Origin: Odiellus spinosus
Taxonomy: Eukaryota; Arthropoda; Arachnida; Opiliones; Phalangiidae
Length of the DNA stretch: 64,000 bases
Reading direction: 5' to 3'
Assembly (NCBI GenBank): GCA_963920705.1
Contig: OY987234.1
Span: forward strand, 8,404,600 to 8,468,599
Shown: in pieces, positions 1 through 14,579 of the stretch
How the letters are laid out: each line of letters begins with the position of its first letter
Position numbering within the stretch: position 1 is the stretch's first letter
Translations under genes and position numbers: made by a program
Notes under the pieces: model-generated
The model's database searches: none
The model's input: the letters and a program-made list of their open reading frames with translations, nothing else
What the model was told of the DNA's origin: nothing

Positions 1-584
1 TCAATGAAAAAAAAAGATAATAAGAAAACAAAAACTCATTATTCATTGTTAAAGAAAAGACAAAAGGCAGGTCCAAGAATTTATCTTTTTTGGATTTGTT
101 TTCATTGTAGATAAAAACCGCACATTAATTGAATGATAAAAAAATAAAAAAACTTAAAACATTGAAACATTTTTTAATAGGTTCATTTTAGGTATAAGAA
201 GTGAAATTTTGCTTTTGGACACAGTTTACTATAAAAAAATGGACCTTGGAATTTTTAGTGGAAAATAACCTGAAAACTGGCCTTTGTACAGTAACCAATT
301 CAAAATTAACCTTTAACTTTTGAACATCCAATAAATTTACTAATATGGGCAACTTTCTTATAGACAGAATAATATAATAATAATGCCTTTGTACATGAAA
401 TATCATGCGGGGAGGAAAGTACAGTTATGGCAGTGATTCATGCATGGAAATAAATTCAAATAATATTGTATCCAGCAACCAGTATCTCAAATTCCAGTAA
501 GTCCTGTGCTTAATTCCTATGAGGTTTTCTATAGAAACATTTTTTAAAGGGTCTGTCTGTCTGGGATTTTTGAAGTCCCTTTAA

Positions 585-770
585 AGTCGTCTTCTTTTCA
601 AGCTAAGCAGATGTCAACTGTAACAAATTGTGCATTCAAAGCTAAGCTGTGCGAAAGGGAAGAGGCAGATAATTTACCCCTTCCAGATTATTTTCACTAC
701 ACACATAGCCTAGCTTTGACTGTGCAATTTGTTACGTACAACTTCGTCAGCTAAGCAAGAAAAGAAGGCG
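585..770. mobile_element. Palindromic MITE
   Basis: Inverted arms 585-652 and 703-770 share AGTCGTCTTCTTTTC-AGCTAAGCAG and TAACAAATTGTGCA with their complements. A single arm of the same family lies at 21585-21695, next to the same CCTTTAAA motif. Confidence 0.75.
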
Positions 771-894
771 CCTATATAGGGGCTACCAATAGTTTTGTAT
801 TCCATTTGATTGCTTGCAAAATTTTATTTGGACACAAAAAATACATCTTTTTGTTTGAATAATTTAATCTTGGATGAGAATAAAGATATAGCCT

Positions 895-1160
895 AGTATC
901 ATAAGTTTATAACTTATCTTCCGAAAAACAAGTTTTAAACTTTTCTTCCAAAAAACAAGTTATAAACTTATATTCGAAAAAACAAGTTATAAACTTATAT
1001 TCGAAAAAACAAGTTATGAAGTTATATATATTCGAAAAAATGAGTTATGAACTTAGATTCCAAAAAACAAGTTATAAACTTAATTCCAAAAAACAAGCTA
1101 TAAACTTATATTCCAAAAAACAAGTTATAAACTTATATTCCAAAAAACAAGTTAAACTTA
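895..1160. repeat. 27-bp minisatellite upstream of Nup155
   Basis: About nine units of ACAAGTTATAAACTTATATT followed by CCAAAAA or CGAAAAA. Each unit contains the self-complementary AAGTTATAAACTT. Confidence 0.85.
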
Positions 1161-1671
1161 TGGTAACATTTATACACCAAGATTTAATGGTGCAAAAAAG
1201 AAAGCCTAATTTTGCGACGACTTGTTTTTAATTTGCATAATTTATGTGCAGAAAATTTGAAGAATACCTTTTTTTGCGACGTCTTGTTTTAAATTCGAAT
1301 AAGTGTGGGCGGAGCTTCCGATGCTTAACGATTTCCCGCGTTTGTGAAGTTATAAAGGTTTTGATTGAACTATTTCTAAAATTTTTACGCTTCAGTTTAT
1401 TAATAAGATAGCTATTAATAAAACATATTCCCTTTTTGGAAACTTCGTAATAAATATAATTAAGTTTTGACCGCTTGAAAAGTTGAAATTGAATTCGGAC
1501 GGCGATGGCATGGTTGTAACCAAGGCTTAGGGTGAAGTCCTCCAATCATCGAATAGTTATAGCTGCGCCTGCTAGAAAGTAAAACACGAGGTAAGAATTA
1601 GAGAGAAGGATTTTACAGATTTACTCAGTTTCTAAATTTATAATTAAATGTCTTAAATTAATGACTTAGAC

Positions 1672-4600
1672 ATGGTATTAGTCCATCACCCAAATTTGTC
1701 TTCCAACGTTTCCCAAATTCCTACGAACATGGCTTATCGGAGCGGAGATCCTATAAGTTTGGAAATTGCAGCAAGAACTGTTGATCAGTTCATTCAAGTA
1801 GACAATACTAACCCTACTTTGTTGGATTATTTCAAATCTCTTGGAGGTTAGGTGTAATTACGAATATTTAATTTCTATGAGATTTCAAATCTAATTTCTC
1901 TTCAGATCTCCCAAATCAAAGCGGGCAACATGATCCCGATTATCCTGGGTTGACTCATTTGAGTCGCAGTTTGAAATCCCTTTCCCAGATTGGCCCTATC
2001 AAGAAAGTTCCATTGCCTGCGGAACTAGTGGAACAGTTTGGTCGTATCCTTTTTGGCGTTTTAAACTAATTGTTGTAGGTTGGAGTTTTTTAATCTTTAA
2101 CTTAATGCTGGTAGACATGCAAAGTTATTGCGAAATGGGAATCTTTCCTGAAATAGGCAGAGCTTGGCTCACAATTGATAAAGATATATTCGTTTGGACT
2201 TACGAAGAAGGGTAATTTACCTGTTTTAAATCCTTTTGTATTTCAAACCCATAATTTTAATCATTTTCAGAGGAGACCTAGCTTATTTTGACGGTTTGAG
2301 TGAAACCATTCTCAGCGTCGGTCTAGTCTATCCCAAAACAGGAATATTTCAACCTCACATTCAATTTCTGTTATGTTTGGCAACCCCCATAGAAATAGTT
2401 TTATTAGGAGTCAGTTTTACGAGAAAACGGGAAGGTACAAGTTAAACGATATTGAGGTTGTTTTGCACAAACTTCTTTAAACTAAATTATTTTTCAGATT
2501 CCCCACCTTACGAAGAGATGCATCTTTTAGGAGAGCCCCTTTTCACTCTAGCTACCGATAATGCCCACATGGTTTGCATTAATAGCTCAAGATCAGGACG
2601 TATATTTATGGGAAGCAAAGATGGTTCCGTTTTCGAACTAATCTATCAGGTAAACGATGTGATTGAGGATTAAAGCTCTTACAGTTTCATTTTATAAATT
2701 AATTTCTCTGTTTCTAGGCTGAAGATGGCTGGTTTCGTAGAAGATGTCGAAAAGTCAACCATTCGAGTAGTTCCTTATCATTTCTAGTCCCGCAGTTCAT
2801 TAACATGGCATTTTACGAAGAAGGTATTTTAAAATAATGGGAAAGCAGTGGCATTTTTACTCACTTAGGTAGCTGATCTTTTTCAAAGGTCTGCTCGACA
2901 GTAATTTGAGGCCCCGTTTGAGTGTATTTTTGATCCCCATTGAAATTTATATTTATACTATAGCCTTCCACTAGCGCCGCGACTTTGGGAAAGGTCAGGG
3001 AAAAATATATACCGAAAGGTCAATTAAATTTATGGTCAAAGAAATTGAATAATAGACCAGATTGGTCATGGAAATTGAATAGTTGACCATATTGATCATG
3101 CAAATTGAATAGTAGATCAAATTGGTCATGGAAATTGAATAGTAGACCAAATTGTTCCTGTTTATTGAAAAATAGACTTAAATGCAAATAAAGTAATTAA
3201 ATACACCAAAATAGTCTAGGAAATAAAGTAATACACCAAAATAGTCTAGGAAATAAAGTAATACACCAAAATAGTCAAGGAACTAAAGTAATAAACCAAA
3301 ATAGTCAAGAAATAGAGCAACAGACCAAAATGATCAATGAAATAAAGTAAAATCCAAAATGGTAAGGGAGATAAAGTAATAAATCCAAAATGGTCATGGA
3401 AATAAAGTAATAAATCCAAAATGGGCAGGAAAAGAAAGTTATAAAACCAAAATTGTCAGGTGAATCGAAAAAGAGACCAAAATAGTCCCGGAAGTTGAAA
3501 ATTGGCCTATAATTAATGATATTTCAAATTTCCATTTAGATCCGATCGCACAAATTGAAATTGACGAAACTAGGAATATTCTTTATGCCAGATCAGAAAA
3601 AGGTGGAATTCAAGTTTTTGATCTGGGTTTAGATGGTTTACAGATGAATAAAGTAGTTTCTGTCCCCCCTTCGTCCGTAATCGATGAAATAGTCCACGTA
3701 GCCAGGTAATTAAATATTCAACCTAAGCAAGTTTAGAATTTTTAACCCTCATTTTCCAAATCCATTCCATCTAATCTCGTGTTCATTCACTTTTTTTTTT
3801 TTCTTTTTTTAAGAACTGGAGACCGATCAGCTTTCAAATCTATTGTTCACATCAGTATGGTGGAACTGTCTGAATCGCCTCACATTCATTTGGTAGCATT
3901 TACCCAATCGGGGGTCAGGATTTTTTTCACTACGACGCCCATGTTGCAACCGGCTCGTCCATACGCTTTGAAAATTGTTCATGTTCGGTTTCCACCTGGT
4001 CATTCAGTCGGGGGATCTCCTTTGCAACCCAACCAAGTACATCACGCTCATTACAGAAGAGGTGCGCTAAGCCTACTTTTAAATTAAGTAAGTAAACGTA
4101 CCTTAACATAATTTGATTTTGTTTGTTTCCAGGAACGGCGTTATTGGTCTCATCAAAAGGTGATAACGATCTTCTTTGGGTTATTAGTAACGATACGTTT
4201 CCTACACAGCCCAGGTTAATAGAACTTCACGTAAGATTTACAATTACTGATTTCTGTTAAATTTCTAAAGGAAGTTAATTAGTTTTGAATAAGAAATTCA
4301 TGATTATTTTTATCTTATGTTTAAAAATTCATGGATTCTTAGATTTAATTTCAAGGATTTTATTATCTTTGATTTAATTTCAAGGATTTTATTATCTTTG
4401 ATTTAATTTCAAGGATTTTATTATCTTTGATTTAATTTCAAGGATTTTATTATCTTTGATTTAATTTCAAGGATTTTATTATCTTTGATTTAATTTCATG
4501 GATTTTATTATATTAGATTAAATTTCATGGATTTTATCATCTTAGATTTAATTTCATGGATTTTATCATCTTAGATTTAATTTCATGGATTTATCATTTT

Positions 4601-7600
4601 ATATTAATACTTGTATTACTTTAGGTTTATAAATTCATGGAATTTATTATAAGTAGAAAAATTCATGATATTGTCAAATTATTATATAAGGTATGAAAAA
4701 TCACGATAATTTTAGGCAAATTATTTTAAACTCATGGAAATATCATGGAAATTATTATAAACTATTGGAAATGTTAGGAAAATTTTAAACTCATGGAAAT
4801 ATCAGGGAATTTATTTTTAACTCGTGGAAATGACAGGAAAATAATCTCATTGGTATGAAAGTGGAATAATTTTATACTCATTGGAATGTAAGTGGAATAA
4901 TTTGATACTCATGGAAATGCAAGCGGAACTCTAAGAAATATGAAGGGATTTTTAAACATGAAAATATTGGTATTGTTAAACTCATGGAAGTATTGGGATT
5001 TTTAAACTCATTGAAATATTGGGATTTTTAAACTCATTGAAATATTGGGATTTTTAAACTCATTGAAATATTGGGATTTTTAAACTCATTGAAATATTAT
5101 GATTTTTAAACTCATTGAAATATTGGGACTTCTAAACTCATGGAAATATTGGAATTTTTAAACTCATGGAAATTTTGGAATTTTTAAACTCATGGAAATA
5201 TTGGAATTTTTAAACTCATGGAAATATTGGAATTTTTAAACTCATGGAAATATTATGGGAATAAGGATCGGCCCCATAAGAATTCATTCAATTATGTGGA
5301 AAGTTATTAAACTATAGTGAATTAAATTAATTTTTACAGACTGTAGTATCATTATCTGGGAAAGCTTGGGCATTAAGAGAAATTCCACCGTATCCCAAAC
5401 TACGAAGCCCTCCACCTATTGCTGCCGATGTTGGGGCGATCGAACCTCCAGTTTTAGTCACGCAACATAGCGAACCTCCGCAGAAATTCGTTTTAATTTC
5501 TCCCCAAGTAATTAATATTATGTAAAATTGTTAAATTTAATCTTTAAAATCTTGGATGTCATATAAAAATTTATACCCTAAGGGAAGCCATATCGTTACT
5601 AAACTACAACCGTGGGAACAATTAAGTCAGTTACTAATCGATCACCAAGGACCCGATTGCGACGCCGTTAAATCGTTCTTTTCATTACTAAGAGAAAGTC
5701 AAGCTTGCGCCGTATCTTTAATCTTGGCGTGTTCTCGTCAACTGCACGATAAGAGAGTCAATGATTGGGCCAGCTTGGCTTTCTTCATGTACGGAGGTGA
5801 GGGACCCGCCATTCAATCTATGTATGGCCAACAAACCCCTCATTCTACTGCCTTGATGCAAACTGGAGCTCTTCAACAGTCGCGTAAGTTTTTTATATTA
5901 GTTAAAGAGACAAAGCAGCTGCCAAATGATTATCTGCCCTAATCCGCTTGTTAAAAAAGTTAAACTTAACAAGAATCTTACTCTGAAAGTAGGCGTAGTT
6001 TGGATCTTACTCTGAATGTAGGCTTAGTTTGGATCTTACTCTGAATGTAGGCTTAGCAAGGATCTTACTCTGAATGTAGGTTTAGCAAGGATCTTACTCT
6101 GAATGTAGGTTTAGCAAGGATCTTACTCTGAAAGTAGTCCTCAACTCAAAGTAGGCAACATAGTAGGCTGGTTTAATCAGATTTAACTGTGGTTTTCATA
6201 GCCTTCTTAGTTCAGTAACCCTCAGTTAAATTGGATTAAACCTGGGTTAATTAATGCCTCAAAGTAGGCTAGAATTTTAGTGAAAGTAGGCTAGAATTTT
6301 ACTGAAAGTAGTCTTAGCAAGGATTCATGGATAGTTTTAAGTCTTGTCTTGTGGTCAATCGTCGTAAGCCTAGTTTGAAACTATTTACTGTCAGAATAAA
6401 AGACTCCTTTCTCATGTGATTTTGTTTTTAATTTGAATTGCAGCATGGACTTCATCTCCTATTGGTCATTCTTCTGCCTTAGGGCCTCCTTTGCAAGCTT
6501 CGTCTCCGATCCAGTCCCCTATGAATCAAAGTAAGAGAGAATAAACTGGTTTAATATTTTGTCACTCTTATTTAATAAATCAATTTTAGCTACAGCTTAT
6601 AAAACTTTAAGTTGGGGAAGTCAGGGCAGTCAAATTGACCCTATGCAACAATTACAATCGACGCAATATCAAATGCAACAGCAACAACAGCAACATTCGA
6701 TGCAACAAGGAGGAGGAATCGACGGATATTTCTCGGCAAAACATAATGGACTTTATCTCTATTTTGGAAGAATCGTACGATCCATTTGGAATACGAGATT
6801 GGTTTACGATCCCAGTGGTTTACCACCAAATAGTCAACCTGATCTTGTAAGATAACATTTTATTTCAATTAAATTGTATATAAATACTAGGAAAACCTGA
6901 ATATGATTCAGAAATATCCTAAATTAGGGCAAGTGATGAAGGAAATTTATAAATTAGGGCAAGTAATGAAGGAAATTTGTAAATTAAGACAAGTGGTCAG
7001 GGAAATCCTTAATTTAGGGTGACTAAACAAGGAAATTCTTAAAGCAGGTTTAGTGAACAGGAAAGTTCTCTTAAACTAGGAAAATACTTAAATTAGGACT
7101 ACTTATCACGAAATTTCTTAAGTTGTGACTGGGAAAATTATATTAGGGCTAGTGATCAGGAAAAATTATAAACTCGATTAAATTATCAGATAATTGTCCA
7201 ATGATCAGGAAAAATAATAAATTTAGTCTAATGATCACGTAAATTAAAAAAAAATGGAATTTTAATCAAAACTTTATCCTTGCTAGCTTGTTAGCAGAAT
7301 AGGTTCGGAGAAACTAAGCGAATTTCTGGATAAATTAAAATCTCTAAATCATTTCATCGAAATTAATTCTCAACATATTCTTAACACGCCAACGACAACG
7401 TAAGATTTTTAGGAAACTTTATTTTCTACGTATTTAGGCGTCATTCTAATTGGTTATCATTAATTTCAGTTGTAAATCAGACCCATTAAGCCCTCATTTA
7501 AGCGGCAGTTACATCAGATCGGAAGATATCATGCATTCGGAAATTCAACGCAGGAATCAAATTGAAGTGCAAGCTCAAGAAAAATTGTCTCTTTGCAATT

Positions 7601-10600
7601 TGCGCAGTTTGATCAAACATACGGTAGAAGTTTTGGGTTTATGGAAAGTTCTTTGCGATCATTCGTTTCACGTTGTGGCAGCTTCTCTGGCTAAAGATGT
7701 TCAATCCCAACTACGAGGATTTACTTTTAAAGATTTGATCGTGACTGGAGGGGACGTAAGTCGGAAAATCTTATTAATCTCAAATCAAAGTTAAATCTTA
7801 ACGCATTTTGGGTGTAGATTTGTAACGCGTTGGTCACGGCGTTAATTCATCATTATCTAGATGATAATGCAACGATAGACGCCATTAGTGGACGTTTACG
7901 AGAAGTTTGTCCTTCAATTTTTAGGAACGAAGACGCTGTTTTCTCTAAAGTAATTATAAAATGGAAAGTAAATCAAGATTGTGTTCTTTCATGAATTATG
8001 ATCATATTTTTTTAGGCCCATGAAAAATTAGTCATGGTTAAGACTGTGCAAAACAAAGCCGAGAAAGAAATTATTCTTAAAGAAGCATTGCAGGTAAATA
8101 TAAAATTATTCCTCTTAAGACAATTTTTTTTTTTTTTGATAAGGGTAATAATAGAATTTGTACTTCATACTCATTGCCAAATCTTTAAAATTATTGAAAT
8201 GTAAAAAACTAGCCTCAAAAACACTGGGGAAATCAAAAATTTATTGAAGAAATCTGTGGAAAGCTAACAAGTAGCTAAAAATTAGGAAAAGGTGAAAAAG
8301 TAGGCTTGAAGCTAGAGATTGAAAAGTAGACCAAAAAAATGGGAAGGCTAAAAATCTTATGCCAAAAAGTAGATGAAAATTTGGAAAGGTTAAAAAGTAG
8401 CTGAAAACTGTGTCAGGATTGAAAAGTAGGTTAAAAACTAGGGCATTGTTTAAAAGTAGGCCAAGAACTAGAGGAAGGTTAATTTAAAAAGTAAAAATAA
8501 TGTTTTATCTGAAATTAATCTACTTGTAGTTGTGCCAAGAAATCAGTCCGCAGCTTCAACTTCCTGCAGTTTGTCGACTATTTTGCAGCGTCCATTATTA
8601 CGAAGGTGTGGTGAATCTGTGTTTAGGAGCTGCCGAGAAAAGGGACCCCCAAGGTTTAGCCGTCCATTTTTATCGTAATGGAGAACCTCAAGAAGATCGA
8701 CAAGGTTTGCAAGCGTATGCCAGCAGAATGGATTGTTACAAAGCCATTCTGGACACGCTCGGTCATCTAATGAGTTTGAGCGCCTCCCATCCTCAGTCAC
8801 CCAGTATTCCCAAAAGTCCTGGACCTCTACCTCCACCCATACCTGACACTTTGGCCCCTGAAGAAGGAAAAACTTACGTGAGTTAACCCTCCAATTTTAT
8901 AGATTGGGACACGTCTGTTTACATAATTTAATAAGAAAGGTTTATTTTTTTGCCACAGTTAGAAATGGTTTTCAAGCAAGCGATACAGTCGCAAGATGAA
9001 TTATTTCACGTTGCCCTTTATAATTGGCTTATCGATAAGAAATTAACCGAAAAACTTTTAGAGGTACAGTAATTTATTATCTTGAATAGTTTATTTTTTA
9101 GTATAGCTATAATGTTGAATTATTTGTTAGTGTAGAGAGAATAATTTGTTAGTGTATAGAAAATATAGAATTTGTTATTGTAGATAGGATGGAGAATTTG
9201 TTAGTATAGATAGAATAGTGAATTTACAAATTATCCTAAATAGATTAGTTTTTCTTAGTGTAGATAGAAAGTTAAAATAATTTGTAATACTAATTAGCCT
9301 AGATATGTTAGACAGTTAACCTATAATATTTGACTTCTAATTAATCTAGAGTAATTGTTAATTAATCTAGAATAGTTATTGTTAATTAATCTAGAATAGT
9401 TATTGTTAATTAATTGAGAATAGTTATTGTTAATTAATTGAGAATAGTTATTGTTAATTAATTGAGAATAGTTATTGTTAATTAATTGAGAATAGTTATT
9501 GTTAATTAATTGAGAATAGTTATTGTTAATTAATTGAGAATAGTTATTGTTAATTAATTGAGAATAGTTATTGTTAATTAATTGAGAATAGTTATTGTTA
9601 ATTAATTGAGAACAGTTATGGATAATTAATTTTAATATGTATATTAACTTTTTTCAGATAAAAACGAGTTATTTAGAATCTTATTTGAAACGAAATATGG
9701 AACAACACTCTGATAATTTGTCAGCCATTGATTTGATGTGGAAATATTATGAAAAGAATAGAAATTTTTCGGCCGCTGCTAGAATCCTTTTAAAGTTGGC
9801 AGAACGTCACAGCCCCGAAGTAAATCTCCAGCAACGATTGGAATTTTTATCTCGAGCCATAATTTGCGTTAAAAGCTCAGAGATCAGAATATCATCTTCG
9901 GCCACGGAAGGAGAATTTCTACATGAACTCGAAGAAAAGATGCAAGTTGCCAGAATTCAACTTCAAATTGCCGAACAATTGAGTCAGAAGCCGCAATCTC
10001 CTAGCGTCGTTAACGCTTTGACTAGACTTAATTCCGATTTACTAGACATAACCCAAGTAAGTATATGTTATGACTTTTAAAAAGGTGTTAGAACTAAAGA
10101 TTTTTTTTTTTAATTTAGTTATACGAACTTTTCGCCGATCCGTTTGATCTCTATGAAGCAAAATTATCTATTATTCATTGTGCTGAACATTACGACCCTC
10201 TATTAGTCGAAAATTTATGGAAAAACATCATTGATACATTATTACAACACACGGTTGGAAATCGACCCGATTTGCGAATGATGGAGCTTAAAAATAAGAT
10301 TGTTAGTCTCGGAAGAATTTATTTTACTTCACAGAAGTACTTTCCTGTTGGTACAGTAATTTTTTTTTATTCATTATGATTATAATTCTCGCTTGTCTGC
10401 AAGTTTCTTAATCAAAAAATTTATTCTAATTTCCAGCGTTTCTTATAAAACATCTTGAATTTCGATCTTGCGCGGCACAATTCGATATCGAATGGGTTTC
10501 GCAAACTTTACTGGCCGTTGGTGTTCCATTCCAGCAATTATTGGAACAATACAATAAATTGCATCGTCTAAGAGACCCTTGCTGGCGTAGTGTAAGAAAA

Positions 10601-12010
10601 CCTCATCATTTGCTCACCGTTTTATGCCAACTTATCATTCATTTTGCCGTTAATCCCAAAATTACCAGCCAGAATGAAAGGTAAGCGATACTTTTTATTT
10701 TCCAAGGCTAGAAAGTGTTTTAGTCGTGGTTCATACTCGACACAGTAAAGAACGAGAATTTTAAAATTGACCTCTAAACTTCAAAAGTTTGGGAAATTAA
10801 TTCACATATGAAAACAGAAGATTTATTTTTTAACCAAAGTCTTCAGTTTTTCATAACATCTGCCCAGACAAAGCTTTTAAATAGTCATGGGTCCGAACCA
10901 ATGTGGTTCAATATTGTATCAGTGTATGCTTATAAACAACCTATATTACGTCAGTGTTTGCAAATAAACAACCGATTTTCTCAGATAGATAGTAACAAAT
11001 GTTTCGGCGTTGTAAATTAGAAGTTTTAATTTTTTGTGCCAAGTATACTGAGGTTTTATAATATTGCAATTGGTTAAATTGCAATATTGGCTAATATTTT
11101 ACTACTCAAATATCAGGGAAAACCCGGTAAAGTCAGGGAAATTTACTACAAACCATATTGTAGATTAAAAACAGTTAAGATCATGAAAGCATAGAAACTA
11201 CACTGGGAATGCTTATATACCCCATTATAGACGTAGTATTATGGGATGTTTTTAGAAAAATGGCTGGCTACTCTTGTATTACTATCTGTCATCTTTAAAC
11301 CATCAAGCGACTCACCGTCTCCTAATTGGTTGCCTAGCATCAAAGATGATCAATAGATTTTGCCAAAATTTACGCGGCATTAAATCCTTTGCCTTGCATA
11401 AAGGAGTGGTTTTCAATCGTGAGGAAAAATAAAGGCTTTATCGCATAACTTCTTATTATTCAATGAAATGTCTAAAGTACCGAAAATATATACCCACATT
11501 TCTCTCAGTCTAGTTATGTTTCGTTAAGCCTTGGCCATTAAAAGTGGATAAAATTTGAAATAACGGCCACTTGAGGAAGGAAACGCTTTATGATAATGTA
11601 TTTGGTGATTTTCGTCAATGATATTCCAAAGCATTTTGCAAGCCACTCCCATATTTGGAAGCTGAACACGGCCAAATCAGTCCCTTAAGAATTCCCTGTG
11701 TAACTTCTATACTTTCTTGTTATGACTTTTGCCATTATAAAACATCCTTAATCCAAAGAAAAACTAAAAAACTTGATTGATAAACCTATAATAAATAAAT
11801 CAATCTTATCGGTCCTTATGAGAAACATAAAGTTTTTTTTTTTTTTTTTATGTTTGGTGTTTGTGGAATAGAAGAGCGTTGGCGTCTCATTGTTTGGACC
11901 TGGTGGCGTCGTACTTGGTTGATTTACAAACTGATAGTGTGACGGACGGTGTGCCCGAATTAATTTTAAGGTTTCGCGAAGTGCAACGCAAACTCGAAAG
12001 GAATGTTTAG
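1672..12010 (+). CDS. Nup155: Nucleoporin Nup155 (Nup154/Nup170 family), 23 exons
   Basis: Scaffold nucleoporin of the inner ring of the nuclear pore. Exons: 1672-1846, 1906-2040, 2115-2211, 2271-2434, 2498-2649, 2718-2823, 3540-3705, 3814-4061, 4133-4230, 5340-5507, 5583-5883, 6444-6530, 6590-6846, 7287-7399, 7470-7755, 7818-7949, 8016-8093, 8530-8877, 8959-9063, 9658-10056, 10119-10350, 10437-10680, 11872-12010. They join in frame to 1409 residues, close to the vertebrate length of about 1390. Recognisable family blocks are [25 protein letters not shown] and [14 protein letters not shown] in the N-terminal beta-propeller, and [17 protein letters not shown] and [20 protein letters not shown] in the helical C-terminal half. 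A Gln-rich stretch lies near 6650-6710. The start is the first in-frame ATG before the first splice; GTAAGA at about 1591 may be the donor of a non-coding 5' exon. Most introns are under 90 bp; the long ones (exons 6-7, 9-10, 11-12, 17-18, 19-20) are filled by tandem repeats. The intron 2 donor (gtcgta) is weak. Confidence 0.97.
2990..3520. repeat. Diverged repeats in Nup155 intron 6
   Basis: Two sub-arrays: GGTCATGGAAATTGAATAGT units, then AGGAAATAAAGTAATACACC units of about 31 bp with variable ends. Confidence 0.75.
4310..5270. repeat. Two minisatellites in Nup155 intron 9
   Basis: First a 29-bp unit (GATTTAATTTCAAGGATTTT plus ATTATCTTT), then degenerate units, then a 26-bp unit (TTGGGATTTTTAAACTCATT plus GAAATA). 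Together they make up almost all of the 1.1-kb intron. Confidence 0.9.
5975..6320. repeat. 29-bp minisatellite in Nup155 intron 11
   Basis: Units of TCTTACTCTGAATGTAGG plus TTTAGCAAGGA, fading into copies of GAAAGTAGGCT. The GAAAGTAGGCT word recurs in other introns of the window. Confidence 0.85.
6895..7240. repeat. Degenerate repeats in Nup155 intron 13
   Basis: Loose units of about 30-35 bp built on TTAGGGCAAGTGATGAAGG and GGAAATTTATAA; strongly diverged at the right end. Confidence 0.65.
8210..8500. repeat. Degenerate AAAAGTAG repeats in Nup155 intron 17
   Basis: Short irregular units of AAAAAGTAGGCTGAAAA type with many insertions. Confidence 0.65.
9330..9625. repeat. 24-bp minisatellite in Nup155 intron 19
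   Basis: About ten almost identical units of ATAGTTATTGTTAATTAATT plus GAGA, preceded by diverged units with CTAGA. Confidence 0.9.
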
Positions 12011-14579
12011 CTTTTATTTATATCAAATTTTCGGAAATACCGTTTTTCAACATTTATACAAAATTCATTGAACCGCGTAAAATAATTACAACTTTTTAAG
12101 GAAAATAGGCCATTACGATAGTAAAAAGACTTAACATAATAAAAAAAAATTAGACGTTTCTAATTAACACACCTCAATTTGAATACTAATTAATACTGTA
12201 CTAAAAGTGTGTCTATTCCAGAGTATTACCCAAAAATGTCTAAATCCTTTATGTGTAGTATCAGAAGTATATGATACTTATAATTTCCAAAAATTGCGCT
12301 AGTTATCGTATTATTTTGTTTCCAAAATTATTATTATTCTATCCAGATCTGCGCTATAATTTTAGCGGTAATAGGATTTAGGCATGGAACTGTCAAATTA
12401 GCCGCAACATTCTTTACTCATAGGTTTATAGAACTTATGACTTATGTTAGGTACATTTGTCATAGATATTTTTCACAGCCTAGCAGTTTTTTCTATCCTT
12501 TTAGGTTATAACTTTTAATTGATGAATTATTAAGGGTTACATTCTATTATTCCAATCACAAAATGACTCTATAAAATCTTATAATTTGAATAATTTCCCC
12601 AGTAAAATTATAAGGCAAGATTTTCTGTATTTGTGCTTGAAATGTCATACTGTTCATTCTCCCTTTAAAATGGAGCTGGGCAAAAGCCTGTACACAAAAG
12701 TCCAGTCACGGTGCTGTACATAAGTAAAACGTTCCTTCTCACTTTGGATATGGGATATGTTTTATACAACTAGCCTAATTTTACAATTTTCTTCGTAAAA
12801 ATTTGCCTTTATTTATTAACAACCTACCGTAATATTATACTTATGAATCGTCAGCTCAAATGTAGCACCCCTACCATTTAGCGCCATTTTTTTCTTAATT
12901 CCCAAACCCACGTCGGTTTCGTGGGATTTCTATTACCATTGTGTGTAAAGAACTAAAGATATAATTTAAACACCTGTTCTTTTATTCAAGGACATTTTAT
13001 CAGAAAAATAGCTTAACTTAAAATCCCGAAATAATTACCGTAATATAAATCGACCTTCCACATTTTTAGCACATAGAAATCTTAGAGATATAGTATCACA
13101 GCCAAAAATCGACTTTCCAATTTCGGAATATTACAAATTTTATGATGTCATAGCATTGCCATTCGTTATAATCATAACTGTGAGCTTTTCTTTGGCTTTA
13201 TTTTTTTACTATTATTATAATTATTTTTATCAGGCTTTAGTGGGTACGCGTCATAGTGTAGTTAAGAGGAGGCGGGTCTTATTATACTTAGGCAATCAAA
13301 TATGTGTTTTTTTTGTTTTTTTGCCACTCCCGTCAGCAACATTAATTCAAGTGAGCCACTAAAATATACATTTTGGTTATAGGCGTTGAGGGGTGGAGCT
13401 CTTCCTTGGGCTGTGAGTCGGAATACAGTAAAACCAAAAAGTCAGATATTTCTTCTATAATTACAAATTAATTCTTGTTATTATTATGCCTAAGATGCGC
13501 TGGATGGGAAAACTTTTACTGACAATCTTGGGATAGATTTCTAGTAAAAGTATATTTTGTTCAAAAGAATTAAATACCTCGGTGTTCCCGGTGAAGTATT
13601 TTTTTTTATTATTATTATTATTAGATCGTGCTACTTTCCCTTTAAGTTTCTTTTAACACACTAATCATTTGGCTTCGAAAACCCCTTTTCTCCCCTCTAG
13701 CTGTATTTGTTTTTGGTTTTAGGGCGTAGTCAAGAACTTTTCCAAGTACTTCTAAAGTTACCCGTAAAAGGTTCCTTTTTTGATGATTATGTAGAAAAAA
13801 TTCCATTGTAGTATAATTAATGATTTCGGAAGAGACGATGGAGCGATTTTTTTTTTTTAAATAAGTAACTTTAATTTTCTTTTAATTTAAATGAGTAAGG
13901 GGTTGAACAATGAGATGGTTGTAATCTTTGGCGTACTTATACTAAAATGACCTTTTGACCCGAGGCAGGATGTATAGAAACATTGGATAGAGAGAAAAAA
14001 ACGCCCTTACTCCCGAGAAATCTTTGAAATTGGCCGAAAACTCATAATAGCATTTTCGTGTCTCATCTCAGCACTTCTGTATTATGCCATTATCCATTTT
14101 CTCACACGTTTTTGAGGAAAATTCATTAATTTTTCTCTTAAATTTACCTGTGGAAATAACCCTGAAATTATGAGGAAAATTGCATCTCGGGTATTTTTAA
14201 TTCTTGGGTAAATTAAAATGCAAATTTTGGCCTACTGTATTCTTAAAGGTATGAAAAAAACCAAACTCAACTCAAGGCAATCCAGTGCATGATTAATGTA
14301 ATGACAATTTGATAATAGTTTCAAATATCATGCCCCTAGAACCACGTTGTACATGTTTATCAAAATGGGTTTTGGCATCATAAATTGTAAGGAGAAAATC
14401 AAAAGAAACTTTGCAAAATTCATAATTTGATTTGGGATTTTAAAGGGAACATGAAATGTAAAGAGACTAATTCGAGCGCAGAAATGTCCCACCATTATTG
14501 TACCTGAATTAAAAATGGCCGTCATATGTCTGGTTTCTAGCCCACGACGTCTTCTATTTTATACTTTACAAGTCGAAGC

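Larger units (their letters stand above)
1..1671. other. Upstream of Nup155
   Basis: AT-rich, without a supported gene. Holds a MITE (585-770), a minisatellite (895-1160) and, from about 1300, a less AT-rich stretch that probably contains the Nup155 promoter and first non-coding exon (donor GTAAGA near 1591). Confidence 0.5.
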
